Positions 18,474-27,533 of a stretch of DNA of 64,000 nt are shown here, piece after piece. The stretch spans positions 2,465,001 through 2,529,000 of the forward strand of contig CP046147.1 in NCBI GenBank assembly GCA_029593915.1, written 5' to 3'. Both the position numbers and the translations under genes were made by a program. The notes below the pieces were generated by a model that had not been told where the DNA came from, searched no databases, and saw only the letters and a list, made by a program, of their open reading frames with translations. Source of the DNA: Candidatus Lucifugimonas marina. Its GTDB lineage: Bacteria; Chloroflexota; Dehalococcoidia; Lucifugimonadales; Lucifugimonadaceae. The stretch's first letter is position 1, and each line of letters begins with the position of its first letter.

Positions 18474-19106
18474 TTACTTGTTCGGCTGTGGAGTTACTCG
18501 GAGGTAAGGCTTCACTGCCTCGTAGCCCTTCGGGAACAAGGCATCGGCATCTTCGTTCGAAACCGTTGGTAGAACGATCACATCGTCACCATCACGCCAG
18601 TTCGCAGGAGTTGCGACCTTGTAGCCATCTGTCAGCTGCAACGAATCTAGCACTCGAAGAATCTCGGCGAAGTTACGACCTGTCGAAGCAGGGTAAGTCA
18701 GCGTGAGTCGGAGCTTCTTTGCAGGATCGATGATGAATACCGACCGAACCGTCATCTTGTTGTCTTCGGTCTGAATCATGCTGTACAGATTCGCAACTTT
18801 TTGATCGGTGTCAGCAAGAATCGGGAAGTTGAGCTTCACGTTCTGCGTCTCTTCAATGTCTTTGACCCAACCAGCGTGTGAAGAGAGTTCATCCACACTT
18901 AGGCCCACAACCTTCGTGTTGCGCTTTTCGAACTGCTCTTTCAAACCGGCAACAGCGCCAAGTTCAGTAGTACATACCGGGGTGTAGTCGGCAGGGTGAG
19001 AGAAGAGGATGCCCCAGCCGTCGCCTAGAAAATCGTACAGGTCAAGATCGCCATCAGTAGATGCCTGGGTAAAGTTAGGGACGGTGTCCCCGAGTAGTAG
19101 TGCCAT
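18474..19106 (-). CDS. 1-Cys peroxiredoxin (Prx6 type)
   Basis: 210 residues. The peroxidatic cysteine lies in HPADYTPVCTTELGAVAGL, and the long C-terminal domain (DSLQLTDGYKVATPANWRDGDDVIVLP) is typical of Prx6. No resolving cysteine is evident. It reduces peroxides in the cytoplasm. A terminator follows and REPIN-like repeats lie on both sides. Confidence 0.95.
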   Translation of the reverse strand: MALLLGDTVPNFTQASTDGDLDLYDFLGDGWGILFSHPADYTPVCTTELGAVAGLKEQFEKRNTKVVGLSVDELSSHAGWVKDIEETQNVKLNFPILADTDQKVANLYSMIQTEDNKMTVRSVFIIDPAKKLRLTLTYPASTGRNFAEILRVLDSLQLTDGYKVATPANWRDGDDVIVLPTVSNEDADALFPKGYEAVKPYLRVTPQPNK

Positions 19107-19223
19107 GGGTCATTTCCTTTAGTGGCCAGCCCGGTAAATGCCCGCCAGTTCGCGTGCAGACCAATATGATGCGCATGAATTGAAAAAGGATTCAGCCCCG
19201 CTACAGTCAGCGAGTCCTATCGA

Positions 19224-19364
19224 TGTCATTCTGAACTTGATCCAGAATCATGATCGATAGCCTAATTTGCTGTCCGTAGGTTTCAGATTTCCTACAGCAC
19301 GTCGGTTTCGCACTCGAAAGAAGTCGTGTTTGCACGCTGATTCTGAATCAAGTTCAGAATGACA
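19224..19364. repeat. REPIN-like paired repeat C
   Basis: TGTCATTCTGAACTTGATCC... at 19224-19250 and its inverted counterpart at 19338-19364. The inner sequence is unrelated to that of units A and B. Confidence 0.86.
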
Positions 19365-19431
19365 GGCTTGCTAATTGTGTTCGATTGCTGGGTGACAAGA
19401 ATCGCCCCATCAGGATGGTCACCAAACGCGA

Positions 19432-19489
19432 AACCGCCTCGCAGGTAACAAATACTAGCGAGGCGGTTATTTTCGTTTTTTTTTACGAA
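19432..19489. terminator. Strong terminator between typA and the peroxiredoxin region
   Basis: AACCGCCTCGC (19432-19442) and its complement (19458-19468) form a perfect 11-bp stem. The long T-run (19475-19484) lies on the plus-strand side. On the minus strand it is 41 bp past the typA stop, so it may act in both directions. Confidence 0.8.
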
Positions 19490-19509
19490 CCTGTTAGTTC
19501 GTCGAAGCT

Positions 19510-21348
19510 CTAAACGGCGGCGAGCTTCTTGGAGCTCTTTGCCCTACCACGCTTGTTCTGATCGAGAATGGTCTTTCGTACCCGAACAAAATTCGGAGTA
19601 ACTTCAAGACATTCGTCATCCATCATGAACTCAAGCGCTTCTTCAAGCGAAAGCTGCTTGTGAGCATCAAGGTGCTGTGCGTGATCCGCACCCGCCGACC
19701 GCATGTTGGTCTGCTTCTTCGCCTTGACCACGTTCAAATCCATGTCCTGCGGACGTGGATTCTCACCAACGATCATTCCCTCGTAAACCTCAGCGCCAAC
19801 CGGAACAAACAGCTGTCCCCGTTCCTGGGCACTTAGCAACGAGTAAGTGGTGGTTACTCCACGTCGATCTGACACAAGAGAACCGGTTGGTCGAGATCGC
19901 ATCTCGCCCTGCCATCGCTCGTAGCCTTCGAACACGTGGTGGGCGAGACCCGCTCCACGAGTTTCAACAACAAATTCGTTGTGGAATCCGATCAGTCCAC
20001 GAGCCGGGATGATGAAGTCCATTCGGACTCGACCCTGGCCGTGGTTGACCATGTTCACCATCTTACCTTTGCGGTGAGCGAGCATCTGAGTAACAGCACC
20101 GAGGTGCTCTTCGTTGATGTCAACTGCGAGTCGTTCCATCGGCTCGTGCAGCTTGCCGTCGACCATCTTGGTCACAACTTCTGGCTTGCCAACGGTCATT
20201 TCAAACCCTTCACGTCGCATGGTCTCAACAAGCACTGCGAGCTGAAGTTCACCACGTCCCTGGAAGATCCAAGAATCGGGTCGATCTGAAGGAAGAACAT
20301 TGATAGAAACGTTACCGATCAGCTCACTCTCAAGACGATCTTTGATCATGCGAGCTGTGAGTTTCTTGCCGTCAAGACCAGTCAATGGAGATGTGTTGAT
20401 GCCGATAGTCGCAGACAAGCTAGGCTCATCGATTCGAATAGTTGGCAGCGGTCGCGGGTCTTCGAAATCAGCGATGGTCTCACCAATCGTGATGTCGGGC
20501 ATTCCAGCAACAGCGATGATCTCGCCCGCGCTGGCTTCATCGGCAGTGATTCGCTCCAGACCTTCGGTGATGTAGAGCTCAGTGATCTTTGACTGAACAA
20601 TCGAACCGTCAACTCGACAGTGCGAGATGATCTGATCCTTCTTGATGGTTCCCTGGTGAACTCGGCAAATTGCGAGTCGACCGAGATACGGCGAGGCATC
20701 GAGGTTCGTTACGTGAGCCTGAAGCGGGTGACCTTCTTCATATGAAGGTGCCGAGATATTTTCGAGAATCAGCTCGAACATAGGCTTTAGGTCGGTACCG
20801 GGCTGATCGAGATCCATCGTGGCGATACCGTCACGAGCCACAGCGTAAATAATCGGGAAGTCGATCTGCTCTTCAGTCGCATCGAGGTCGATGAAAAGTT
20901 CGTAGACCTCGTCGATCACCTCTGAAATTCGTGCATCAGGTCGGTCGATCTTGTTGATCACAAGAATGACCGAGAGATTAGCCTCAAGCGCCTTGCGCAG
21001 TACGAATCGAGTCTGCGGAAGCGGACCCTCTGAGGCGTCGACCAACAGAAGCACGCCGTCGACCATTGCCAGACCACGTTCTACCTCACCACCGAAGTCG
21101 GCGTGACCCGGAGTGTCGATAATGTTGATCTTGGTCTCGCCCCATCGAACAGCGGTGTTCTTGGCGAGAATCGTAATGCCCTTTTCCTTCTCAAGATCGG
21201 TGTTGTCCATCACGCGCTCGTCGAGCTCTTTGTGAGAGGCGACAGAACCGGACTGCTTGAGCATGGCATCGACCAAAGTGGTCTTGCCGTGGTCTACGTG
21301 GGCGATGATCGCGACGTTACGTCGATCGTTGCGGAGGGTCTTTGTCAT
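19510..21348 (-). CDS. typA: Ribosome-associated GTPase TypA/BipA
   Basis: 612 residues. Translational GTPase with G1 [11 protein letters not shown]3 [14 protein letters not shown] and G4 NKIDRPDA, followed by domains II and III and the C-terminal BipA-specific domain ([29 protein letters not shown]). It assists ribosome assembly and stress adaptation. The C-terminus is basic ([15 protein letters not shown]). It is divergent from the ThuA gene. Confidence 0.97.
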   Translation of the reverse strand: MTKTLRNDRRNVAIIAHVDHGKTTLVDAMLKQSGSVASHKELDERVMDNTDLEKEKGITILAKNTAVRWGETKINIIDTPGHADFGGEVERGLAMVDGVLLLVDASEGPLPQTRFVLRKALEANLSVILVINKIDRPDARISEVIDEVYELFIDLDATEEQIDFPIIYAVARDGIATMDLDQPGTDLKPMFELILENISAPSYEEGHPLQAHVTNLDASPYLGRLAICRVHQGTIKKDQIISHCRVDGSIVQSKITELYITEGLERITADEASAGEIIAVAGMPDITIGETIADFEDPRPLPTIRIDEPSLSATIGINTSPLTGLDGKKLTARMIKDRLESELIGNVSINVLPSDRPDSWIFQGRGELQLAVLVETMRREGFEMTVGKPEVVTKMVDGKLHEPMERLAVDINEEHLGAVTQMLAHRKGKMVNMVNHGQGRVRMDFIIPARGLIGFHNEFVVETRGAGLAHHVFEGYERWQGEMRSRPTGSLVSDRRGVTTTYSLLSAQERGQLFVPVGAEVYEGMIVGENPRPQDMDLNVVKAKKQTNMRSAGADHAQHLDAHKQLSLEEALEFMMDDECLEVTPNFVRVRKTILDQNKRGRAKSSKKLAAV

Positions 21349-21665
21349 GTGGGCTTTCAGGCTCGTCGCAGCGAATATCGTCTGCGCGAAACGACCCGGC
21401 TATCTCGACCGGATCGGCTGTGTATCTGAAGGATGACTCTCATTTGGAAGCCAAACTAGAAAATTAGGTATACATCGAGAATAACACCGCACCCCCTTAA
21501 AAGGCGTTAACCGTTTGGCGCAGGTTTGGAGCGGTGTTGTCGATTGTCAACGCACCGATGTTATTCAAGATGAATTGATCACACTTTCATCATCGAAACA
21601 GGCGTATGATCTGCCCACTTGCCCGTTGTGGGCCGACGTAAAAGTAAAAAATTCCGGAGAACGAG
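21349..21665. promoter_or_regulatory. Divergent 317-bp intergenic region, typA / ThuA
   Basis: It should hold both outward promoters. A CCCCCTTAAAAGGCG stretch at ~21493 and A/T-rich sequence are seen, but no convincing operator or ORF. Confidence 0.35.
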
Positions 21666-22319
21666 ATGGCAGACGCTGTATTTCTTGGTGGCGACCGATA
21701 TCACAAGGCCGAAGAGGCTCACGCAGGAATTGGTCCAATTCTCGAAGCGGCAGGACTCAGCGTTCACTACACCGACGATTTTGCGTCGATCAACGCCGAT
21801 CTTTTAGAAGGTGCGAAACTCTTAGTGTTCCTGCGAGACGGCATGGAGTGGCCAAACGGTCACGATGCTGAGCCAGTTCGATGGATGCAGCCTCATCAGG
21901 AAGAAGCTATCGAAAAGTTCGTTCTTGGCGGCGGGTCATTCCTCGTTATGCACAACTCTGCCTGGAACTATCCGTTCGATGGCGGCTACCGACGCACGGT
22001 CGCCGGCTACTTCCAGTTCCACCCTCCGTTCCAGCACTTCAGTGTCGATATTACCGATCCCGATCACCCGATCACTCAAGGTGTCGATAGCTACGAGATC
22101 GAAGACGAACAGCACTTCATCTGGTTCGACAATGACCGAGTCGATCTGTTCTCCGTGAGCAAGGGCGATGATGGTCGACAGTCAGCATCTGGCTTTTCGC
22201 ACGAATACGGCGATGGTCGAGTTGCATATCTCGCAAACGGTCACCGCTTGAGTGTGCTTCAACAGGAGCCGGTGCAGAAGTTGATTACTAACGCTGTGAA
22301 CTGGCTGCTACGCAAGTAG
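21666..22319 (+). CDS. ThuA-like domain protein
   Basis: 217 residues with a class I glutamine-amidotransferase-like fold. FLGGDRYHKAEEAHAGI, KFVLGGGSFLVMHNSAWNYPF and the DPDHPITQGVDSYEIEDEQHFIWFD segment fit the ThuA family (sugar metabolism, some members implicated in trehalose use). It leads a short operon with an SMP-30 lactonase 19 bp downstream and an ABM protein. Confidence 0.83.
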   Translation: MADAVFLGGDRYHKAEEAHAGIGPILEAAGLSVHYTDDFASINADLLEGAKLLVFLRDGMEWPNGHDAEPVRWMQPHQEEAIEKFVLGGGSFLVMHNSAWNYPFDGGYRRTVAGYFQFHPPFQHFSVDITDPDHPITQGVDSYEIEDEQHFIWFDNDRVDLFSVSKGDDGRQSASGFSHEYGDGRVAYLANGHRLSVLQQEPVQKLITNAVNWLLRK

Positions 22320-22338
22320 CCGCAACGGGGAGAAAAAC

Positions 22339-23226
22339 ATGTCAGTAGAAATCAGGGACGATCAATTCAGGCAGGTAGTTGGCGATGACGCTCCTTTGGA
22401 GCAAGTTGCAACAGGCTTCATCTTCACCGAAGGTGCGATGTGGAATGCCAAGACCAAAGAGCTGGTTTTCAGTGACATGCCGGGCGATATTGTTCGCAAA
22501 TGGTCGGAAGCAGATGGCGTTACAGCGTTCAGGCAGCCTTCCGATAAGCAGAACGGCCACTATTTCGATCTTGAAGGTCGGCTGATTTCCTGCTCTCACT
22601 CGGCTAGTAACGTAACCCGAGAAGAACACGATGGTTCAATCACAGTTCTTGCTACCCACTATGGAGGCAAAGAACTAAATAGCCCGAACGACGTGATCGT
22701 AAAGTCGGACGGTGCTATTTACTTCTCTGACCCTACTTACGGTCGTATGGACGTGTTTGGTCTGCCTCGTGAGCAAGATATGGACTATCAGGGCGTTTAC
22801 CGCATCGACCCAGTCTCTGGCGAACTGTCATTGCTGGCGGATGACTTCGATCAGCCAAACGGCTTAACCTTCTCACTGGATGAGAATCAACTCTTCATCA
22901 ATGACACCGACAAAGGGCATATTCGAGTGTTCGATGTCGCCGATGATGGAAGTCTTTCGGGTGGCGATATCTGGGCAGTTCCAGAAGGTGCTGGTGAGGG
23001 CGGCTGCGACGGAATGAAGCTCGACAGCGAAGGCAATCTCTACTGCACGGGTCCGGGCGGCATACATGTCTATGCGCCCGATGCTACGGCTCTTGGTGTA
23101 ATCCAAGTCCCAGAAGTGACTGCGAATTTCACCTGGGGCGATGACGATTTGAAGACTATCTACATGACTGCATCTACTTCGTTGTACCGCACTCGGGTTA
23201 ACGTCCCCGGCCCAAGCATTTCCTAA
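22339..23226 (+). CDS. SMP-30/gluconolactonase-family protein
   Basis: 295 residues forming a six-bladed beta-propeller lactonase. Metal-site residues are visible in FTEGAMWN (Glu), LNSPNDVIVKSDGAIYFSDPTYG (Asn) and GCDGMKLDSEGNLY (Asp). It probably hydrolyses an aldonolactone from the sugar oxidation that feeds the acid-sugar dehydratases nearby. Confidence 0.88.
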   Translation: MSVEIRDDQFRQVVGDDAPLEQVATGFIFTEGAMWNAKTKELVFSDMPGDIVRKWSEADGVTAFRQPSDKQNGHYFDLEGRLISCSHSASNVTREEHDGSITVLATHYGGKELNSPNDVIVKSDGAIYFSDPTYGRMDVFGLPREQDMDYQGVYRIDPVSGELSLLADDFDQPNGLTFSLDENQLFINDTDKGHIRVFDVADDGSLSGGDIWAVPEGAGEGGCDGMKLDSEGNLYCTGPGGIHVYAPDATALGVIQVPEVTANFTWGDDDLKTIYMTASTSLYRTRVNVPGPSIS

Positions 23227-23278
23227 ATATTCAAACCACGATTCGAGCTGGTTAGTTCGATTTCTGGAGGTTCAATAA

Positions 23279-23584
23279 ATGATCACTCTTCACGTTTACC
23301 TAACTCCCAAAGCCGGCAAAGCCGAAGCGTTACGCGCTGCAATTGTTGATCCGTGGATCAACACCATGGAAGAGCAACCCGGCTTCATCCAAGCAGCCAT
23401 GCTGACACCGTTTGGCGACGATTCGTCGGAAGACATCGAAGTGGTTTCGTACTGGGAATCGGAAGAACTCCGACTCGAATGGGTAGCTCGACCAATCCAC
23501 GACGAGGTCTTCGCAGCCATCATGGAAAACGCTGACACCATCTCACCGACAGTTAAAACGGTGAGTCACACCTGGGGTGTTTAG
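23279..23584 (+). CDS. Antibiotic-biosynthesis-monooxygenase (ABM)-fold protein
   Basis: 101 residues. The pattern ITLHVYLTPKAGKAEALRAAI...QPGFIQAAML...VVSYWESEELRLEW is a dimeric alpha/beta-barrel ABM domain. Such proteins act as haem- or quinone-related monooxygenases or small-molecule binders. Third gene after ThuA and the lactonase, 52 bp downstream. Confidence 0.75.
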   Translation: MITLHVYLTPKAGKAEALRAAIVDPWINTMEEQPGFIQAAMLTPFGDDSSEDIEVVSYWESEELRLEWVARPIHDEVFAAIMENADTISPTVKTVSHTWGV

Positions 23585-23588
23585 AGCC

Positions 23589-23795
23589 TTAGCGACCGGC
23601 CTTTGGCTGCCACGCTTTACCGTCTGAAGGCGTAGTTGGCTTGCAAACTTTGCACGCTCGAAAACCGTTCTTCTTGGCATCGCCGACCGACGCGAAGTGA
23701 ACTCGGTTGGCTGGCTTCGTACGTCGCCCCGGGGGACAGTTCGGTCGACAGAAGATTTTGGTTGTAGTGCAGCCATTTATTGAAGTGCCGAACAC
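23589..23795 (-). CDS. Stand-alone Ada-type zinc-binding domain protein
   Basis: 68 residues from a GTG start three bases after the DinB-family stop. It matches the N-terminal zinc domain of Ada: TTTKIFCRPNCPPGRRTKPANRVHF...KKNGFRACKVCKP, with all four cysteines in FC...NC...C..C spacing. In Ada the first Cys accepts methyl groups from DNA phosphotriesters. No methyltransferase or AraC domain is fused. Such short proteins may bind alkylated DNA or simply zinc. Confidence 0.8.
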   Translation of the reverse strand: MFGTSINGCTTTKIFCRPNCPPGRRTKPANRVHFASVGDAKKNGFRACKVCKPTTPSDGKAWQPKAGR

Positions 23796-23798
23796 AGG

Positions 23799-24308
23799 CT
23801 AAACCCCCAATCGATCGATCATTCCTCGCAGGTAACGTGCTTGGCCGGCGTGTTGGGTGTTGTCTTGCACAACGCTCATTAGCCTGATCCCGGCTTTGAC
23901 GTGCGGGTCGTAGTTCGTATCGACAATGCGGTCGAGTTCTTCAGCGTCGACGGTTGGCAGATAGTCGAGTACACGCCCTGCCACACGGTCGTGATAGCCC
24001 AGAAGAATCGCACGAGGCGGTCGCATTGCGGCGACTTCCTCGGGGCCATCGCCGAATCCGATCCCAGTCGAGCCTGCCATACCGAATCGCTCGTCCCACT
24101 GCTCGGTGAGCCAAGCTTCTTCAAGCTGAACGACGTTCTTCAGATGACTGTCCTGAATTCGTGTCAGATGCCACACAAGCCAGGCGATGGAGTTCGAGCC
24201 CTCTTCTGGCCGATATGCGAGTTGTTCTTGCGACAAATCATCGGCAGCCTGATGAACGATACGAGTGATATGAGAGTAAGCCTCGACGAGCAGATCGCTG
24301 GATTCCAT
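23799..24308 (-). CDS. DinB/YfiT-like metal-dependent protein (mycothiol-transferase-like, DUF664 type)
   Basis: 169 residues. A four-helix DinB-like bundle with the expected metal histidines in AWLVWHLTRIQDSH and in the C-terminal DNTQHAGQARYLRGMIDRLG. Related proteins transfer low-molecular-weight thiols or hydrolyse adducts. It is coupled to the Ada-domain gene by a 3-bp gap, hinting at an alkylation-damage or detoxification pair. Confidence 0.78.
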   Translation of the reverse strand: MESSDLLVEAYSHITRIVHQAADDLSQEQLAYRPEEGSNSIAWLVWHLTRIQDSHLKNVVQLEEAWLTEQWDERFGMAGSTGIGFGDGPEEVAAMRPPRAILLGYHDRVAGRVLDYLPTVDAEELDRIVDTNYDPHVKAGIRLMSVVQDNTQHAGQARYLRGMIDRLGV

Positions 24309-24507
24309 CTTCGACTCCTTGTGGTACTCGGCTAATACGTGATTGGTACACCTTGAGTAATCGAGATTCTACACAGCTAGTTGGTAACGGCATCCCTGCT
24401 TTATTGATATCGAATACACGAGCAGACGAGCACTCTCTGCCGATAAGAGGATTATCATTCCGCCGAGTAACTTTTTTTCACATTCGGAACGATGAGAAAC
24501 ACCAACG

Positions 24508-25710
24508 ATGACTACCGGGTTATCCGCAGATCGCCTAAAGCGAATCGACCAGCATTTTCAAGAAAAATATATCGATACCGGAAAACTCCCAGGGGTGCTG
24601 ACGCTTGTCGCAAGACGTGGGGAAATCGCCCACTTTTCCGCACTGGGCAGCATGGATATTGAGAACGACAAACCAACTGCCAAAGACACCATTTTCCGCA
24701 TCTACTCGATGACCAAAGCGATCACCTCAGTGGCGCTGATGATGCTCTATGAAGAGGGTAGGTTTCAGCTCAATGACCCGGTGCACAATTACTTACCTGA
24801 ATGGAAGAACACAGAAGTTTGGGTGAGTGGAGAGTACCCGGATTTCAAAACCCGACCTCAAGATCGCCCGATGACCATTCGAGATTTGCTTTCGCACCAA
24901 TCAGGGCTCACTTACGGGTTCAATGATTTGAACGCGGTCGACAGGGCATACCAACAGTTCGGATGGGACGAAATGTTCGCCACGCCACTCGACGAGTGGT
25001 CGAAACGTCTCTCAAAGATGCCGTTGCTTTTTTCACCCGGAACGGCATGGAACTATTCGCTGGCAACGGATCTTTGCGGATATTTAGTCCAAGTACTGTC
25101 TGGTACCGATTTTGAAAAGTTCCTCATCGAGAGAATTTTCGAACCGCTCGGAATGGTCGACACATCGTTCAATATCTCAAACGACAAGAAGGACAGGTTT
25201 GCTTCTTGCTACGTGCCAACTCCTGAGGGTGGCATCGCAGTCGATGTTCGGTCCGACGAAGTGTTTTACCTGAATCCGCCGGCATTCAAATCCGGGGGCG
25301 GAGGGCTTCTTTCGACAGCAACCGACTACTATCGATTCCTTCAGATGCTTGCCAACAACGGCGTATTCGAGGGTCGCCGTTACCTTAGCCGCAAAACTGT
25401 CGAATTGATGACTGCTAATCACCTACCCGACGGAAAATCGGTGTATGACCATGCGTTCACAACGCCTGAAGAGGAATACAGGAAAGGTGAAGGCTGGGGA
25501 CTAGGATTTTCAATCGCACTCGATCACGGCAAAACACAAATTGCTGGTTCGCCAGGTCAGTACAGCTGGGGTGGCGCGGCGAGCACCGAGTACTGGGTCG
25601 ATCCCAAAGAAGAAGTTCTAGTAATTTTCATGACCCAACTCATGCCTTCAGGTACGTACCCGATTAAGCGTGAACTACAGACGCTGGTTAACGCCGCAAT
25701 CGACGATTAG
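24508..25710 (+). CDS. Class C beta-lactamase-like serine hydrolase/esterase
   Basis: 400 residues. Catalytic S67-M-T-K70 (IYSMTKAIT) and Tyr183 in AWNYSLATD; the usual Asn of YxN is Leu here. FEPLGMVDTSF and the C-terminal WGGAASTEYWVDP complete the family pattern. No signal peptide, so a cytoplasmic esterase (EstB-like) is more likely than a true beta-lactamase. A dehydratase gene follows 50 bp downstream. Confidence 0.88.
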   Translation: MTTGLSADRLKRIDQHFQEKYIDTGKLPGVLTLVARRGEIAHFSALGSMDIENDKPTAKDTIFRIYSMTKAITSVALMMLYEEGRFQLNDPVHNYLPEWKNTEVWVSGEYPDFKTRPQDRPMTIRDLLSHQSGLTYGFNDLNAVDRAYQQFGWDEMFATPLDEWSKRLSKMPLLFSPGTAWNYSLATDLCGYLVQVLSGTDFEKFLIERIFEPLGMVDTSFNISNDKKDRFASCYVPTPEGGIAVDVRSDEVFYLNPPAFKSGGGGLLSTATDYYRFLQMLANNGVFEGRRYLSRKTVELMTANHLPDGKSVYDHAFTTPEEEYRKGEGWGLGFSIALDHGKTQIAGSPGQYSWGGAASTEYWVDPKEEVLVIFMTQLMPSGTYPIKRELQTLVNAAIDD

Positions 25711-25760
25711 CCCTATCTCACCATCTTTCCAATCCAAAACACAAATAACCGGAGAAAAAA

Positions 25761-26930
25761 TTGAAAATCACGAACGTTGACGCATGGGTCGTAGTGCCAG
25801 ATCTCGGCGGACTCAAGGATTATCAGGGCGAATGGCAGTGGACATTCGTCACTATCGAAACAGACGAAGGAATTACCGGCTGGGGTGAATCTTCCAGTTC
25901 GCCTCGGAACGGATCGCTACTCACGGGAGAAGGCGTGCGAGCTGTTCGTGAGGCACTCGTAGGCGAAGACCCCGCTGATATCGAACGTCTCTGGCACAAG
26001 CTTTTCCGCCGATACACCTACATGGGCTCACGCGGCTTTCCAACAACGATCATCAGCGGCATAGATATCGCATTGTGGGACATCAAGGGCAAAGTAGCAG
26101 GTCTGCCTGTTTACGATTTGCTCGGCGGCAAGATGCGAGACGACGTACGCATGTACGCGAACGCATGGTTCGGCGGATGCTCGACTCCGGACGACTACGC
26201 AGCTGCTGCCAAGAGGGTTGTTGCTCAGGGTCACGACGCCATGAAGATGGACCCGTTCCTCGAAATGCAGCCGTACCACACGCTGTATCAGGACGGTCAG
26301 ATTTCGGCTGCTGGCGAGAATCTTGGTTGCGACATTACTTTGGCCGTTCGTGAGGCTGTTGGTCCAGACGTCGAGGTTCTTATCGATGCTCACGGTCACT
26401 ACAACGTCGCAACTGCAGTTCGACTGGGCAACCGGTTGTACGACGAGTCAAAGATCGACTGGTTTGAAGAGCCTTGCCCGCCTGAGGGTGTTGATGCGCT
26501 GCGTTCAGTGCGTCAGCAGTTGCGAGCCCCCATGTGCACGGGTGAACGACTGTTTACGCGCTGGGACTACTCAAGGGTTTTGCAAGAAGGTTTGACCGAC
26601 TTCATCATGCCTGACGTGACTTGGACTGGCGGTATTTCCGAAACGAAAAAGATCGCTACGATGGCCGAGACGTATTACATCCCGATCAGCCCTCACAACG
26701 CACAGGGTCCTGGCCAGATCATGGCTGGTGCGCACGTTTCTATCAGCACACCCAACTTCTACCGACTCGAGCACGCTCTCGACTTCAAGCCCGGTTACGA
26801 CCGATACATGACGGAGCCGTTCAACTGGCAAGGCAACAAGCTGGTGCTGAACGGGAAGCCAGGCCTGGGTACAGACCTCGACATGGATGCAGTCCGCGCT
26901 GACCTGCACCCCGACTGGGTCGCTGAATAG
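25761..26930 (+). CDS. Enolase-superfamily dehydratase (galactonate dehydratase type), paralogue 2
   Basis: 389 residues from a TTG start with GGAG ten bases upstream. Metal ligands lie in VLIDAHGHYN, WFEEPCPPEG and CTGERLFTRWD; the C-terminal His of ISPHNAQGP and the Asp of MPDVTWTGGISETKK correspond to the acid/base dyad. Only moderate similarity to the paralogue at 11448, so a different sugar acid is likely. It may be co-transcribed with the upstream serine hydrolase. Confidence 0.88.
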   Translation: MKITNVDAWVVVPDLGGLKDYQGEWQWTFVTIETDEGITGWGESSSSPRNGSLLTGEGVRAVREALVGEDPADIERLWHKLFRRYTYMGSRGFPTTIISGIDIALWDIKGKVAGLPVYDLLGGKMRDDVRMYANAWFGGCSTPDDYAAAAKRVVAQGHDAMKMDPFLEMQPYHTLYQDGQISAAGENLGCDITLAVREAVGPDVEVLIDAHGHYNVATAVRLGNRLYDESKIDWFEEPCPPEGVDALRSVRQQLRAPMCTGERLFTRWDYSRVLQEGLTDFIMPDVTWTGGISETKKIATMAETYYIPISPHNAQGPGQIMAGAHVSISTPNFYRLEHALDFKPGYDRYMTEPFNWQGNKLVLNGKPGLGTDLDMDAVRADLHPDWVAE

Positions 26931-26945
26931 TCATTTCCAAGTTTC

Positions 26946-26996
26946 AATTTCCGTACTTGTTGGTGGTGTTACCTCATCGGAATAAGTACGGAAATT
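26946..26996. terminator. Hairpin after paralogue 2
   Basis: AATTTCCGTACTT (26946-26958) and its exact complement at 26984-26996, 13-bp stem, loop 25 bases. Confidence 0.65.
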
Positions 26997-27199
26997 GCGT
27001 TGTGGCATTGGTCTGATGTTCTTCGGTTATCGAAGGCTGAAGACACGTAGTTGGTTTCACACATACCAACGCGGGATGCACCGCAGTTGGCGTGAGCCGA
27101 CCGGGGCGGAATCGTAAACAACACCGAGCTAGTCTGATCGAAGTTAGTTACGTGATACCACCTCCCAATTCGCCAAAAAGCGAATGAGAAAAACTATTA

Positions 27200-27436
27200 A
27201 TGTCGACAGAATTCAAATCATGCCCCGGATGCCAACGAGAGTCTGAGCCCACAGATAATCTCTCTGGCAACATGATCGCAAGCTGTTCCAAATGCGGATT
27301 TTCAGCAACAACTCTCGACGTTGCCCGTGCCGAATATTTGGCGAACTTCTACCCGCTTCCTGACGTGCGTGTAGCAGTTAAGAGAATTTCGAATAGAAAG
27401 ATGCTGAAGTATTCAGCAGGACGAATGGCCGCCTGA
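27200..27436 (+). CDS. Small zinc-ribbon protein
   Basis: 78 residues with CPGCQ near the N-terminus and CSKCG at ~33-36, a paired CxxC zinc ribbon, followed by a basic helical tail. The shape recalls Lar-type or other phage/host zinc-ribbon proteins, but no specific family is claimed. It is a monocistronic gene followed by a strong terminator. Confidence 0.6.
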   Translation: MSTEFKSCPGCQRESEPTDNLSGNMIASCSKCGFSATTLDVARAEYLANFYPLPDVRVAVKRISNRKMLKYSAGRMAA

Positions 27437-27476
27437 CATTACGAGTCCCCCTATCTATATGCAGGCAGCTATATAA

Positions 27477-27510
27477 AAATGCCCCGACAGTCATCCGTCG
27501 GGGCATTTTT
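27477..27510. terminator. Rho-independent terminator, convergent genes
   Basis: AAATGCCCCGAC pairs with GTCGGGGCATTT, followed by a T-run; serves the zinc-ribbon gene and possibly the opposing dehydratase gene. Confidence 0.85.
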
Positions 27511-27533
27511 ATTTGTGCATCGTTATTGCGAGA

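Noticed and set aside
16896..19364. Paired repeats as insertion-sequence ends
   Set aside because: The enclosed 50-90 bp has no ORF and differs between units; REPIN-like units explain the pattern better.
24508..25710. True beta-lactamase (resistance gene)
   Set aside because: No signal peptide and the YxN motif is altered; a cytoplasmic esterase-type member of the fold is more likely.
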